From positions 1,860,001-1,924,000 of the forward strand of contig CP026511.1 of assembly GCA_004010935.1 (NCBI GenBank): a stretch of 64,000 nucleotides of DNA, given 5' to 3'. Source of the stretch: Pseudomonadaceae bacterium SI-3. GTDB lineage: Bacteria > Pseudomonadota > Gammaproteobacteria > Pseudomonadales > Pseudomonadaceae. Position numbers and translations under genes: made by a program. Every line of letters begins with the position of its first letter. Position 1 is the stretch's first letter. Shown here in pieces: positions 54,477-62,305 of this stretch. Under the pieces are notes generated by a model. It was not told where the DNA came from. It ran no database searches and saw only the letters and a program-made list of their open reading frames with translations.

Positions 54477-55451
54477 CTAACGCTGTGCCGTTCCGTGACC
54501 TAGCCCCATCTGCTGCGCGGTATCGCGCAGCAGTTCCAGCACGCTGGCGGCGGCCGGCGAAAGTTGTTGCGGGGTCTTGGTGATGATGCCGTAGGCCATC
54601 AGCCCGTGGTTCAGATCGGCGTCGATGCTCGCATCGACCTCGATCTCCTCCAACATGCCGTAGCGCGCGTAGTGCGCTAGCACATCGCGTGGCAGGACGG
54701 TCAGCATGTCGTCCTTCTCGACCAACGTGGTCACCATCAGCAGGTTCTCCGCATTCACGACCTTTCGTGGCGGGCGCATGCCGACGCGCTGGAACAGCGC
54801 ATCAAACTCCTGTCGCAACACACTGCCGACTGGGGGTAGCACCCAGTCAGCGGCGTTCAGTTGCGCGCGAGACATAGGGCTTTTGATCAACCCGGCGCGC
54901 GCACAGATCTGCAAGGGCTCCTTGGCCAATGGCTCGAAGTGCAAGTCGACTTGCTGACTGCTGGCAAAAAAGCGCGCGACCAGAAAGTCCAACTCCCCAT
55001 CGTCCAGGATCGCCAGCAAATCGCGGCTTGAGCCGGTGCGGATGGTAACTTCCAACTCTGGAAAACCAAGCTTGGCGCGTCGGATCACCTCTGGCAGCAG
55101 CTCTGCGCAGGGCGTCAGGATGGTGCCGATGCGCACATGGCCCTGTTGCCCGTGACGCAGTGCATCGACCTCACTGTAGGCTCTATCCAACGTATTAAGC
55201 ATGCGCTTGGCGTGACGAATCATCGCTTCGCCATACAGCGTCGGGACTACGCCGCGGGCATGTCGTTCGAACAGCTCAACGCCAAGCCCGTCTTCCAACT
55301 CCTTCAGAAGCTTCGAGATTGCCGGCTGGGAAATGCCCAAGCCGGCGGCAGCACGATTGAGATTACCGGTATCACCAAGAGCGGCCAGCAACGGGATATG
55401 ACGGTTCTTAAGCCGTGCCCGGACAAACCAGTTACTGTTGATTGGCTTCAT
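54477..55451 (-). CDS. LysR-family regulator facing the TRAP operon
   Basis: This 324-residue LysR protein has an N-terminal winged helix (LKNRHIPLLAALGDTGNLNRAAAGLGISQPAISKLLKELEDGLGVELFERHARGV) and an effector domain from ~100 (VRIGTILTPCAELLPEVIRRAKLGFPELEVTIRTGSSRDLL). It resembles GbpR. ATG 55451 was chosen because the protein then begins MKPINSNWFVRARLKNRH; the frame is open 97 codons further without similarity. It is divergent from the TRAP genes and shares a 160-bp A/T-rich region with them that includes a 12-bp palindrome. Confidence 0.9.
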   Translation of the reverse strand: MKPINSNWFVRARLKNRHIPLLAALGDTGNLNRAAAGLGISQPAISKLLKELEDGLGVELFERHARGVVPTLYGEAMIRHAKRMLNTLDRAYSEVDALRHGQQGHVRIGTILTPCAELLPEVIRRAKLGFPELEVTIRTGSSRDLLAILDDGELDFLVARFFASSQQVDLHFEPLAKEPLQICARAGLIKSPMSRAQLNAADWVLPPVGSVLRQEFDALFQRVGMRPPRKVVNAENLLMVTTLVEKDDMLTVLPRDVLAHYARYGMLEEIEVDASIDADLNHGLMAYGIITKTPQQLSPAAASVLELLRDTAQQMGLGHGTAQR

Positions 55452-55483
55452 CAGGTATATCCATTCGTGTATCGGTATTGCTG

Positions 55484-55495
55484 AAATATATATTT
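55484..55495. promoter_or_regulatory. A/T-rich palindrome in the LysR–TRAP divergent region
   Basis: AAATATATATTT is a perfect 12-bp palindrome 33 bases upstream of the LysR start and 117 bases before dctP. It may be a regulator-binding site or part of a −10 region. Another partial repeat (TATATCC … GTATCGG) lies just to its left. Confidence 0.3.
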
Positions 55496-55611
55496 GTTGA
55501 TGATGTCTTGTCTCTCTAGGCTTCAAAACAACGCGAGCGCTGCTCTGCTGCTTCCGGTGGCTAGCGCCTCGATCGTGACGGTGCCTAATAAAAATAATCG
55601 GAGAAGCCTTT

Positions 55612-56631
55612 ATGCAGTTTAACGTCCAGCGTTTCGGGTTTGGTCTCGCAGCCACTTTGATCCTCGCGTCCGGCAGTGCCTTTGCCAAGCAGGAATGGAA
55701 ATTCCAGATCAACGTCAACGCCGGCGATGACGAATACCGCATCGCTCAGGAGTGGGCAAAAAGTGTCGGCGAGAAAACCAATGGTGAAATCACCGTAGAG
55801 GTTCTGCCAACCGGCACCATTGTCGGTAACAACGAGACACTGGATGCCGTCGGAGCCGGCATCATTCAGGGCCACATCACCGATCCTGGCTATTTCTCCG
55901 GTAAAAATCCTGCGTTCGCGGTATACGGCAACATGGTCGGTGCCTGGAGCGGCCCGGCCCCGTTCCTGGATTACATGCGCAATGCTGGCGGCGAGGCGGG
56001 TTACAACCGTCTGGTGGAGCCGTACAACGTTCACCTTATCCGTGCTGGCGCTGTGGGCGCAGAGTCCCTGATTAGCAAGCGCAAGATCGAAACCCTCGAC
56101 GACCTCAAAGGCCTGAAAGTGCGAGCGCCGGAAGGCATGGTTTCGAATATCTTCAAGCTGGTCGGTGCAGCGCCGGTGAACCTGCCGACCTCCGAGGTCT
56201 ATACCGGGCTGGAAAAAGGCGTGATCGATGCAGCCGACTACACGGTGTTTTCCACCAATTACCAGCAGGGCTACCACAAGTACGCGCCGTTCGCCGTCTA
56301 TCCCGGCTTCCACTCGATGCCGATGAAGGACATCTCGGTTAACAAGGCGCTATGGGATGACCTGTCGCCGGAGCAACAGAAGATCCTCGAAGACTCGGTC
56401 GATGCCTTCACCGAGCAGCTGGTCACTGATCTGCAGAAGAAAGACGAGGAGCAGGTTGCATTGGCCAGACAGAAAGGCGATGTGACGCTGACTTCGCTTC
56501 CCGAGGATGAGGTGAAGAAATTTCGCCAGTCCGCGCGGGACGAATGGTCGCGCTGGCGTGACCGCAGCCCCCAGGCGAAGGAGGCGGTGGATTCCATCCA
56601 GGGCTACCTGCAGGAGAAGGGCATGCTCTGA
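55612..56631 (+). CDS. dctP: TRAP transporter periplasmic substrate-binding protein (DctP type)
   Basis: The 339-residue protein has a signal peptide cleaved near SAFA|KQ. The DctP fold follows: WKFQINVNAGDDEYRIAQEWAKSVGEKTNGEITVEVLPTGTIVG, and DDLKGLKVRAPEGMVSNIFKLVGAAPVNLPTSEVYTGLEKGVIDAADY, whose conserved arginine (VRAPEG) binds the carboxylate of the ligand. The context of sugar-acid enzymes predicts an aldonate such as L-arabinonate as ligand. The gene is first in the operon dctP–dctQ–dctM–dehydratase, with GGAGAAG before the ATG. Confidence 0.94.
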   Translation: MQFNVQRFGFGLAATLILASGSAFAKQEWKFQINVNAGDDEYRIAQEWAKSVGEKTNGEITVEVLPTGTIVGNNETLDAVGAGIIQGHITDPGYFSGKNPAFAVYGNMVGAWSGPAPFLDYMRNAGGEAGYNRLVEPYNVHLIRAGAVGAESLISKRKIETLDDLKGLKVRAPEGMVSNIFKLVGAAPVNLPTSEVYTGLEKGVIDAADYTVFSTNYQQGYHKYAPFAVYPGFHSMPMKDISVNKALWDDLSPEQQKILEDSVDAFTEQLVTDLQKKDEEQVALARQKGDVTLTSLPEDEVKKFRQSARDEWSRWRDRSPQAKEAVDSIQGYLQEKGML

Positions 56632-56669
56632 GCCGCGCAAGCCGGCCATCCAATCTTCGAGTAACCAAA

Positions 56670-56696
56670 GACTTTCCGACCCATGTTTGGAGAGTC
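56670..56696 (+). repeat. Stem-loop between dctP and dctQ
   Basis: GACTTTCC and GGAGAGTC pair over 8 positions, one as a T·G wobble, with an 11-base loop. Such intercistronic hairpins often stabilise the upstream binding-protein message. No T-run follows. Confidence 0.4.
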
Positions 56697-56710
56697 CGAG
56701 GAGTTTCGCT

Positions 56711-57283
56711 GTGAAAAAAACTCAACCTTCGTCTGACGATCATCTGGATGTCTGCGCCCCAGAGCCGGGCCAGGGCATGCTTGATCGTGGCATTCGACGT
56801 GGCGGTCAGGTAATTGCCTGGCTGGTGTTCATCGCCATGCTGGTCAGTGTGTTTGAAGTCGTCATGCGCTACGGCTTCAACTCGCCCACTGAATGGGCGC
56901 ACGAGACCACGACCTTCCTCGTCGCGGCCATCTTCGCCCTGGGCGGACCCTATGCACTGGCGACCAACCGGCACATCCAGATACGCATCCTGCTCGACCG
57001 CCTTTCACCACGTAAGCGCAGCTGGCTGGAATTGCTGAACCTGGCGCTGGGCATCCTGTTTTGCCTGGCGATCGGCTATGCCGCCTGGGTGCTGGCCTAC
57101 AACGCCACCCACGCGCCCGATGGCAGCTGGCGGCTGGAGACGTCGGGATCGTCCTGGAACCAGCCTTTGCCTGCATTCACCAAGATAGTCGTGCTGGTCT
57201 CCATCGCGCTTATGGCGGTGCAGCAAGTGGTGCGAATCGCGACTTACCGGCGTGCGCGTCTCGATGGGGATGGCAAGCCATGA
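56711..57283 (+). CDS. dctQ: TRAP transporter small permease (DctQ type), GTG start
   Basis: The 190-residue protein has four membrane helices (~32–52, 68–86 with the amphipathic break, 108–130, 148–168). It shows the DctQ signature RYGFNSPTEWAHETTTFLVAAIFALGGPYALATNRHIQIRIL. The start is probably the GTG at 56711, with GGAG nine bases upstream, giving a 21-residue hydrophilic lead. An ATG at 56780 (MLDRGIRRGG) is an alternative. Its stop overlaps the dctM start by 4 bases. Confidence 0.87.
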   Translation: MKKTQPSSDDHLDVCAPEPGQGMLDRGIRRGGQVIAWLVFIAMLVSVFEVVMRYGFNSPTEWAHETTTFLVAAIFALGGPYALATNRHIQIRILLDRLSPRKRSWLELLNLALGILFCLAIGYAAWVLAYNATHAPDGSWRLETSGSSWNQPLPAFTKIVVLVSIALMAVQQVVRIATYRRARLDGDGKP

Positions 57284-58581
57284 GTATTGAGATCGCTACG
57301 TACCTGATGATCTTCGCGATCTTCGCTCTGCTGGTGCTGGGGCTGCCGCTGGCATTCGTCACAGGCCTGGTCGCTGCCGGCTTTACCTTGGGCTGGTTCG
57401 GCCCGGTGGCCGTGCCGCTAGTAGCCAGCCGCCTGTTCGGTTTCATCACTGAATATTCGTTGGTGGCGGTGCCGATGTTTGTGTTTATGGCCGGCTTGCT
57501 GGACCGGTCAGGGCTGGCGCGGGATCTGTTCAACGCCATGCGCTTCTTCGCCGGGCGCCTGCCGGGAGGGGTGGCAGTGCAGACCATCGTGGTGGCGTTC
57601 TTTCTCGCTGCCATCTCCGGAATCATTGGAGGCGAAATCGTCCTGCTCGGTGTGCTGGCGTTGCCGCAAATGCTGCGGCTGGGCTACGACAAGCGCATCG
57701 CCATCGGTGTGGTCTGCGCCGGCGGTTCGCTGGGTACCATGGTGCCGCCGTCCATCGTGCTCATCATTTACGGCTTGATTGCCAGTGTCTCCATCGCTGA
57801 TCTGTTCAAGGCAGCGATCGTTCCGGCAGCGCTGCTGATGGGCAGCTACATGCTCTACGTGGTGGTGATGTGCATGCGTTATCCGCATATGGGCGGTGCT
57901 CATCTGGAAAAAGACTCCAGCCTGCCGCGGCTCACCCTTGGCGAAGCCTTCAAAGGCATGTTCTTTCCGATTGCCATCGCCGGACTGGTGCTCGGCAGCA
58001 TCTACGCCGGCATCGCCTCGGTGACGGAAGCGGCAGCCATGGGCGCGATGGGTGTACTGCTGGCGGTGCTGGTACGCGGTGAATTCAGCATCAAGTTGCT
58101 GCAGGAAAGCCTGACCCAGACCCTTGAAACCTGCGGCATGATCGTCTGGATCGGCATTGGCGCAGCCTGCCTGGTCGGGGTTTACAACCTCATGGGCGGC
58201 AACCGTTTCGTCTCTTCGGCGATCACCGGCCTTGAGGTTGCGCCTTTCGTCATCGTGCTGGTGATGATGCTGATCTTCCTCTTGCTGGGCATGTTCCTCG
58301 ACTGGATCGGCATTGCCATGCTCTGCCTGCCGATCTTCGTGCCCATCGTTGTCGAGCTCGGCTACGACCCGGTGTGGTTCGGCATCCTCTTCGCGGTGAG
58401 CATGCAGGTGTCCTACATCTCGCCCCCGTTCGGGCCTGCGGCGTTCTATCTCAAAAGCGTGGCGCCGCCCGATATCACGCTGACCGACATCTTCCGCTCG
58501 ATGGTGCCCTTCATCGTCATCCAGATCGCGGTACTCGGCCTGTTGCTCTACTTCCCAGCCATTTCGACCTGGCTGCTTTGA
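57280..58581 (+). CDS. dctM: TRAP transporter large permease (DctM type)
   Basis: The 433-residue protein has about twelve membrane helices with DctM landmarks: LVLGLPLAFVTGLVAAGF, VPMFVFMAGLLDRSGLARDLFNAM, GIIGGEIVLLGVLALPQMLRLGYDK, GSLGTMVPPSIVLIIYG and the C-terminal GMFLDWIGIAMLCLPIFVPIV. With DctP and DctQ it forms a sodium-driven importer. It starts in the dctQ stop (ATGA). The dehydratase gene follows after 65 bases. Confidence 0.95.
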   Translation: MSIEIATYLMIFAIFALLVLGLPLAFVTGLVAAGFTLGWFGPVAVPLVASRLFGFITEYSLVAVPMFVFMAGLLDRSGLARDLFNAMRFFAGRLPGGVAVQTIVVAFFLAAISGIIGGEIVLLGVLALPQMLRLGYDKRIAIGVVCAGGSLGTMVPPSIVLIIYGLIASVSIADLFKAAIVPAALLMGSYMLYVVVMCMRYPHMGGAHLEKDSSLPRLTLGEAFKGMFFPIAIAGLVLGSIYAGIASVTEAAAMGAMGVLLAVLVRGEFSIKLLQESLTQTLETCGMIVWIGIGAACLVGVYNLMGGNRFVSSAITGLEVAPFVIVLVMMLIFLLLGMFLDWIGIAMLCLPIFVPIVVELGYDPVWFGILFAVSMQVSYISPPFGPAAFYLKSVAPPDITLTDIFRSMVPFIVIQIAVLGLLLYFPAISTWLL

Positions 58582-58646
58582 CCCAACCCACAAACGATCA
58601 ACCCGGCAGGCCCGTGCGGCCTGCCGCTTGGAGAGGTGCACGCAAA

Positions 58647-60383
58647 ATGATTGATAAACGCCCCCTGCGCTCCGCTCAATGGTTCGGCACTACCGACAAG
58701 AACGGTTTCATGTACCGCAGCTGGATGAAGAACCAGGGCATCCCAGATCATGAATTCCAAGGCAAGCCAATCATCGGCATCTGCAACACCTGGTCGGAAT
58801 TGACCCCCTGCAACGCGCACTTTCGCAAAATCGCCGAGCACGTGAAGAAGGGCGTGCTAGAGGCCGGCGGTTTCCCGGTGGAGTTCCCAGTCTTCTCCAA
58901 TGGTGAATCGAACCTGCGACCGACCGCCATGCTGACGCGCAACCTGGCCAGCATGGATGTCGAGGAATCGATTCGCGGTAACCCGGTCGATGCGGTGGTG
59001 CTGCTGGTCGGCTGCGACAAGACCACCCCGGCGCTGCTGATGGGGGCGGCGAGCTGTGATGTGCCGACCATCGTCGTCACCGGTGGGCCGATGCTCAACG
59101 GCAAGCACAAGGGCCGCGACATTGGTGCGGGCACTATCGTCTGGCAGATGCATGAGCAGTACAAGGCTGGGCAGATCGACCTCAACGAGTTCCTTTCCGC
59201 CGAGGCCGGCATGTCGCGTTCGGCGGGCACCTGCAACACCATGGGAACCGCCTCGACCATGGCCTGCATGGCCGAAGCACTGGGCACCTCATTGCCGCAC
59301 AACGCGGCGATTCCGGCGGTGGACTCGCGTCGCTATGTGCTGGCGCACCTGTCCGGTATGCGCATCGTCGACATGGTTCACGAAGATTTGCGCTTGTCCA
59401 AGGTGCTGACCAAAGAGGCCTTCGAGAACGCCATCCGGGTCAACGCGGCCATCGGCGGCTCGACCAATGCGGTTATTCACCTCAAGGCCATCGCCGGGCG
59501 GATTGGCGTCGAGCTCGAGCTGGATGACTGGACGCGTATTGGCCGCGGCATGCCGACCATCGTCGACCTGCAGCCGTCGGGGCGCTTCCTGATGGAAGAG
59601 TTCTACTACGCCGGGGGATTGCCTGCGGTGATCCGCCGGCTGGGTGAGAATAATCTGCTGCCGAACCCTGACGCATTGACGGTCAACGGCAAGACACTTT
59701 GGGAAAACTGCGTGCAGGCCCCGATCTACGGCGAGGACGAGGTCATTCGTGCGCTGGATAATCCGCTGCGCAAGGACGGCGGCATCTGTGTGTTACGCGG
59801 CAATCTAGCCCCCAGCGGCGCTGTGCTGAAACCCTCGGCGGCGACCCCTGAATTGATGAAGCACCGCGGCCGTGCAGTAGTATTCGAGGACTTTGACGAC
59901 TATAAGGCGCGCATTGCCGACCCCGATCTGGACGTCGACGAAACCTGCGTACTGGTCATGAAGAACTGTGGGCCGAAGGGTTATCCGGGAATGGCCGAGG
60001 TCGGCAACATGGGCCTACCGCCAAAAGTGCTGGCCAAGGGCATCACCGATATGGTGCGAATTTCCGACGCCCGAATGAGCGGTACCGCTTACGGAACCGT
60101 GGTATTGCACGTCGCGCCGGAGGCCGCCGCTGGCGGACCGCTGGCGGTGGTGTGTAACGGTGATTTCATCGAGCTGGACTGTTATGAGGGCCGCCTGCAT
60201 CTGGATATACCGGATGCCGAACTGCAAGAGCGTCTGACTGCCTGGAAAGCCCCGCAGGGCCTGTTGTGGGACGGTGGATACCGGCGGCTGTTCGTCGAGC
60301 ATGTCATGCAAGCCGACGAAGGTTGCGACTTCGACTTTCTGGTTGGCTGCCGCGGTGCCGGTGTACCACGGCATTCACATTGA
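58647..60383 (+). CDS. IlvD/Edd-family sugar-acid dehydratase (L-arabinonate dehydratase-like)
   Basis: The 578-residue protein is a pentonate/hexonate dehydratase of the IlvD/Edd family. It starts MIDKRPLRSAQWFGTTDKNGFMYRSWMKNQ, the opening of L-arabinonate dehydratases. Predicted [2Fe-2S] ligands are Cys55 (TPCN), Cys123 (VGCDKTTPALLMGAAS) and Cys196 (GTCNTMG). They are spaced exactly as the three cysteines I recall for the Rhizobium enzyme, with Lys125 at the carbamylated-lysine position. RISDARMSGTAYGTVVLHVAPEAAAGG near the C-terminus carries the catalytic serine. The inferred reaction is L-arabinonate to 2-keto-3-deoxy-L-arabinonate; D-xylonate or another aldonate is possible. Confidence 0.9.
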   Translation: MIDKRPLRSAQWFGTTDKNGFMYRSWMKNQGIPDHEFQGKPIIGICNTWSELTPCNAHFRKIAEHVKKGVLEAGGFPVEFPVFSNGESNLRPTAMLTRNLASMDVEESIRGNPVDAVVLLVGCDKTTPALLMGAASCDVPTIVVTGGPMLNGKHKGRDIGAGTIVWQMHEQYKAGQIDLNEFLSAEAGMSRSAGTCNTMGTASTMACMAEALGTSLPHNAAIPAVDSRRYVLAHLSGMRIVDMVHEDLRLSKVLTKEAFENAIRVNAAIGGSTNAVIHLKAIAGRIGVELELDDWTRIGRGMPTIVDLQPSGRFLMEEFYYAGGLPAVIRRLGENNLLPNPDALTVNGKTLWENCVQAPIYGEDEVIRALDNPLRKDGGICVLRGNLAPSGAVLKPSAATPELMKHRGRAVVFEDFDDYKARIADPDLDVDETCVLVMKNCGPKGYPGMAEVGNMGLPPKVLAKGITDMVRISDARMSGTAYGTVVLHVAPEAAAGGPLAVVCNGDFIELDCYEGRLHLDIPDAELQERLTAWKAPQGLLWDGGYRRLFVEHVMQADEGCDFDFLVGCRGAGVPRHSH

Positions 60384-60395
60384 TCGGCAAAGCCC

Positions 60396-60425
60396 AGCGG
60401 TCAAGACGTAGCGTCTCCTGCCGCT
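60396..60425. terminator. Hairpin between the dehydratase and DMT genes
   Basis: An outer stem AGCGG/CCGCT and an inner stem AGACG–TAG–CGTCT stack with a small internal loop, just after the dehydratase stop and at the end of the convergent DMT gene. A T-run (GTTTT) follows on the plus strand, so it probably ends the TRAP operon. Confidence 0.5.
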
Positions 60426-61314
60426 AGGGCGTTTTGGCCAATGGCGAGGCAGCGGTTGCTGCAGATGGCGCCTTCAATCGGCTGGTGATGACCGAGGCGA
60501 GGATGATCAGAGCCCCGCCAGCGAGCATCCCCAGCGAAGGTTGTTCGTTGAACAGCCACCAGGCGATAGCGATGCCATATACCGGCTCCAGCGAGAAGAT
60601 CACCGACGTCGTCCGAGCCTTCAACACTTTCAGGCTCGCCACGAACAGGCTGTGTGCGAGGCCGGTGCAGAGCACGCCGAGCAAGGCCAGCCACAGCCAG
60701 TCCATGGCCGGAACGGCCGGCAGTGACGACCATGAAAAAGGCAAGAGACACAGCAGAATGATGCAGTTCTGCCAGAGCGCAGCCTGAACCGGGTCCACGC
60801 CGCGGGTAACCGCGCGATTGAGCAATGAAAGCAGGGCAAACATCAGCCCCGAGAGGATGCCGTAAATCAGCCCCAGCGTGCTTTCGCTAGCCAGGTCGAA
60901 TTGTGGCGTAACCAGTAGCAGTCCGACACAAACCAGGGCCACCATGCCGAACTCAATCGGTCGGGTGCGCTCGCGGAACAGGACCCCTTCCAGCAATACG
61001 GTAAAGGCCGGAAAGCTGGCAAAACCCAGTGTGGCGATACCGACACCGCCGATCTTCACGGCGATGAAGAAGGTGAGCCAGTGGCCACCGAGCAACAGCC
61101 CACCGAGGAGCAGTCCGGCCCGCTGGCGTGGGCTTGGGGCCGCGCCACCGCTACGCAGGAATCGTGCGGCCAGTAAAAGCGCCACGACAGCAAAGCCTGC
61201 CCGGCCAAGGGTAATGATCAGAGGCGTGCTATCGGCCAGCTTTCCGAAGACACCGGAGAGCCCGAACATCAGCGCGCCGAAGTGGATCGCCAGCAAAGCG
61301 TTGCGATGGGTCAT
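60424..61314 (-). CDS. DMT-superfamily (EamA) transporter
   Basis: This 296-residue protein has ten predicted helices in two EamA repeats, beginning HFGALMFGLSGVFGKLADSTPLIITLGRAGFAVVAL and, in the second, YGILSGLMFALLSLLNRAVTRG with a conserved FSLEPVYGIAIAWWLF near the end. It is probably an exporter of a metabolite; the substrate is unknown. It lies 144 bases downstream of the AraC-type regulator gene on the same strand, which may control it. Confidence 0.88.
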   Translation of the reverse strand: MTHRNALLAIHFGALMFGLSGVFGKLADSTPLIITLGRAGFAVVALLLAARFLRSGGAAPSPRQRAGLLLGGLLLGGHWLTFFIAVKIGGVGIATLGFASFPAFTVLLEGVLFRERTRPIEFGMVALVCVGLLLVTPQFDLASESTLGLIYGILSGLMFALLSLLNRAVTRGVDPVQAALWQNCIILLCLLPFSWSSLPAVPAMDWLWLALLGVLCTGLAHSLFVASLKVLKARTTSVIFSLEPVYGIAIAWWLFNEQPSLGMLAGGALIILASVITSRLKAPSAATAASPLAKTP

Positions 61315-61458
61315 GGCCAGGCGTCCATCGGAGCAGATATTTGGAAACCTGATGAAGGGGAGTCGAAACGGTCCATGAGCCCTCGTGGTGGCGTGCGTTT
61401 GCGCATCTGCAGCAGTGAGTGCTCATGGTACGGCGCGGGATGCGGTGGGTCTGTCGCG

Positions 61459-62226
61459 TTACTCTCGCGATTTGTCGTGCGCCTCGCGCCGGACAGCCCG
61501 TGGAGTAAGGCCGTAGTGGCGGTTGAGCGCTGCGGTAAAAGCACTTTGTGAGGCATAACCGACCCGCGCAGCGATCTCGCCGACCGCCAGATGGGTACTG
61601 ATCAGCAATTCTCGTCCCTGATGCAGGCGCCGCAACCGGACAAATTCTAGAGGCGTAAAGCCCGTTTCGCTGACAAAGCGTGCGTGGAAGCGTTGCACGG
61701 AAAGGCCCGCAACTCTCGCGAGGTCCCTGACTTCAAGTGGATGTGACAGGTGTCTGTCGACATACGCATGCAGCGCCGTCAGCGGGAGTGAATATTGCTG
61801 ACCGGCTGGCTCGCAACCGGAGGCGAGGCTCGCCAGCAACAATGCTGCGCCTTGCTCGCTGATAATTGGATCGTTGATTGGGCTGGCCGCGAGCCAGCCG
61901 ACCAGCTGGCTTTGTGTCGGGCTCAGGCGCAGCGCCGCGGGCCGTTCGAGCAAGCGCTGAGCGGAATCTGCATGGTGGCCTAGACGTTGCCGCAGCCAGT
62001 TCGAGTTGGGGATATCGACCACCAGACAGAGGCTACCCTCGGCGCTGCCGCAGGCATGGCGCGCATCGCTGGGCACGACGGCCAAAAGCTGCTGCTGGAT
62101 GCGACTGCCCCCGCCGTCAATCTCGAAATCCAGCTGCCCTCGCAAGCCGAACACCAGCTGCGTGTGCTCATGGCTGTGGATGATCTGGTCGTGGTTGTAA
62201 TGACGCAGGGAAAGGATGGGCGGCAT
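61459..62226 (-). CDS. AraC-family regulator with cupin N-terminus
   Basis: The 255-residue protein has an N-terminal cupin-like sensor domain (~1–85; SLRHYNHDQIIHSHEHTQLVFGLRGQLDFEIDGGGSRI) and a C-terminal AraC/XylS DNA-binding domain (~150–250; YVDRHLSHPLEVRDLARVAGLSVQRFHARFVSETGFTPLEFVRLRRLHQGRELL and GEIAARVGYASQSAFTAALNRHYGLTPRAVR, the two helix-turn-helix units). ATG 62226 follows GAGG; an ATG six codons earlier is possible. The adjacent exporter gene on the same strand is a likely target. Confidence 0.9.
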   Translation of the reverse strand: MPPILSLRHYNHDQIIHSHEHTQLVFGLRGQLDFEIDGGGSRIQQQLLAVVPSDARHACGSAEGSLCLVVDIPNSNWLRQRLGHHADSAQRLLERPAALRLSPTQSQLVGWLAASPINDPIISEQGAALLLASLASGCEPAGQQYSLPLTALHAYVDRHLSHPLEVRDLARVAGLSVQRFHARFVSETGFTPLEFVRLRRLHQGRELLISTHLAVGEIAARVGYASQSAFTAALNRHYGLTPRAVRREAHDKSRE

Positions 62227-62305
62227 GGTAGACCTCGACTGCATGCGGAACGCCGGCAGATCGCGATGGGTGATGACCCTTTGACCCGAACCGGGCCAGG
62301 CGGTG

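Noticed and set aside
57508..58641. 377-codon open frame antisense to dctM
   Set aside because: Its His/Asp/Gln-rich composition mirrors hydrophobic codons of the permease, as expected for a shadow.
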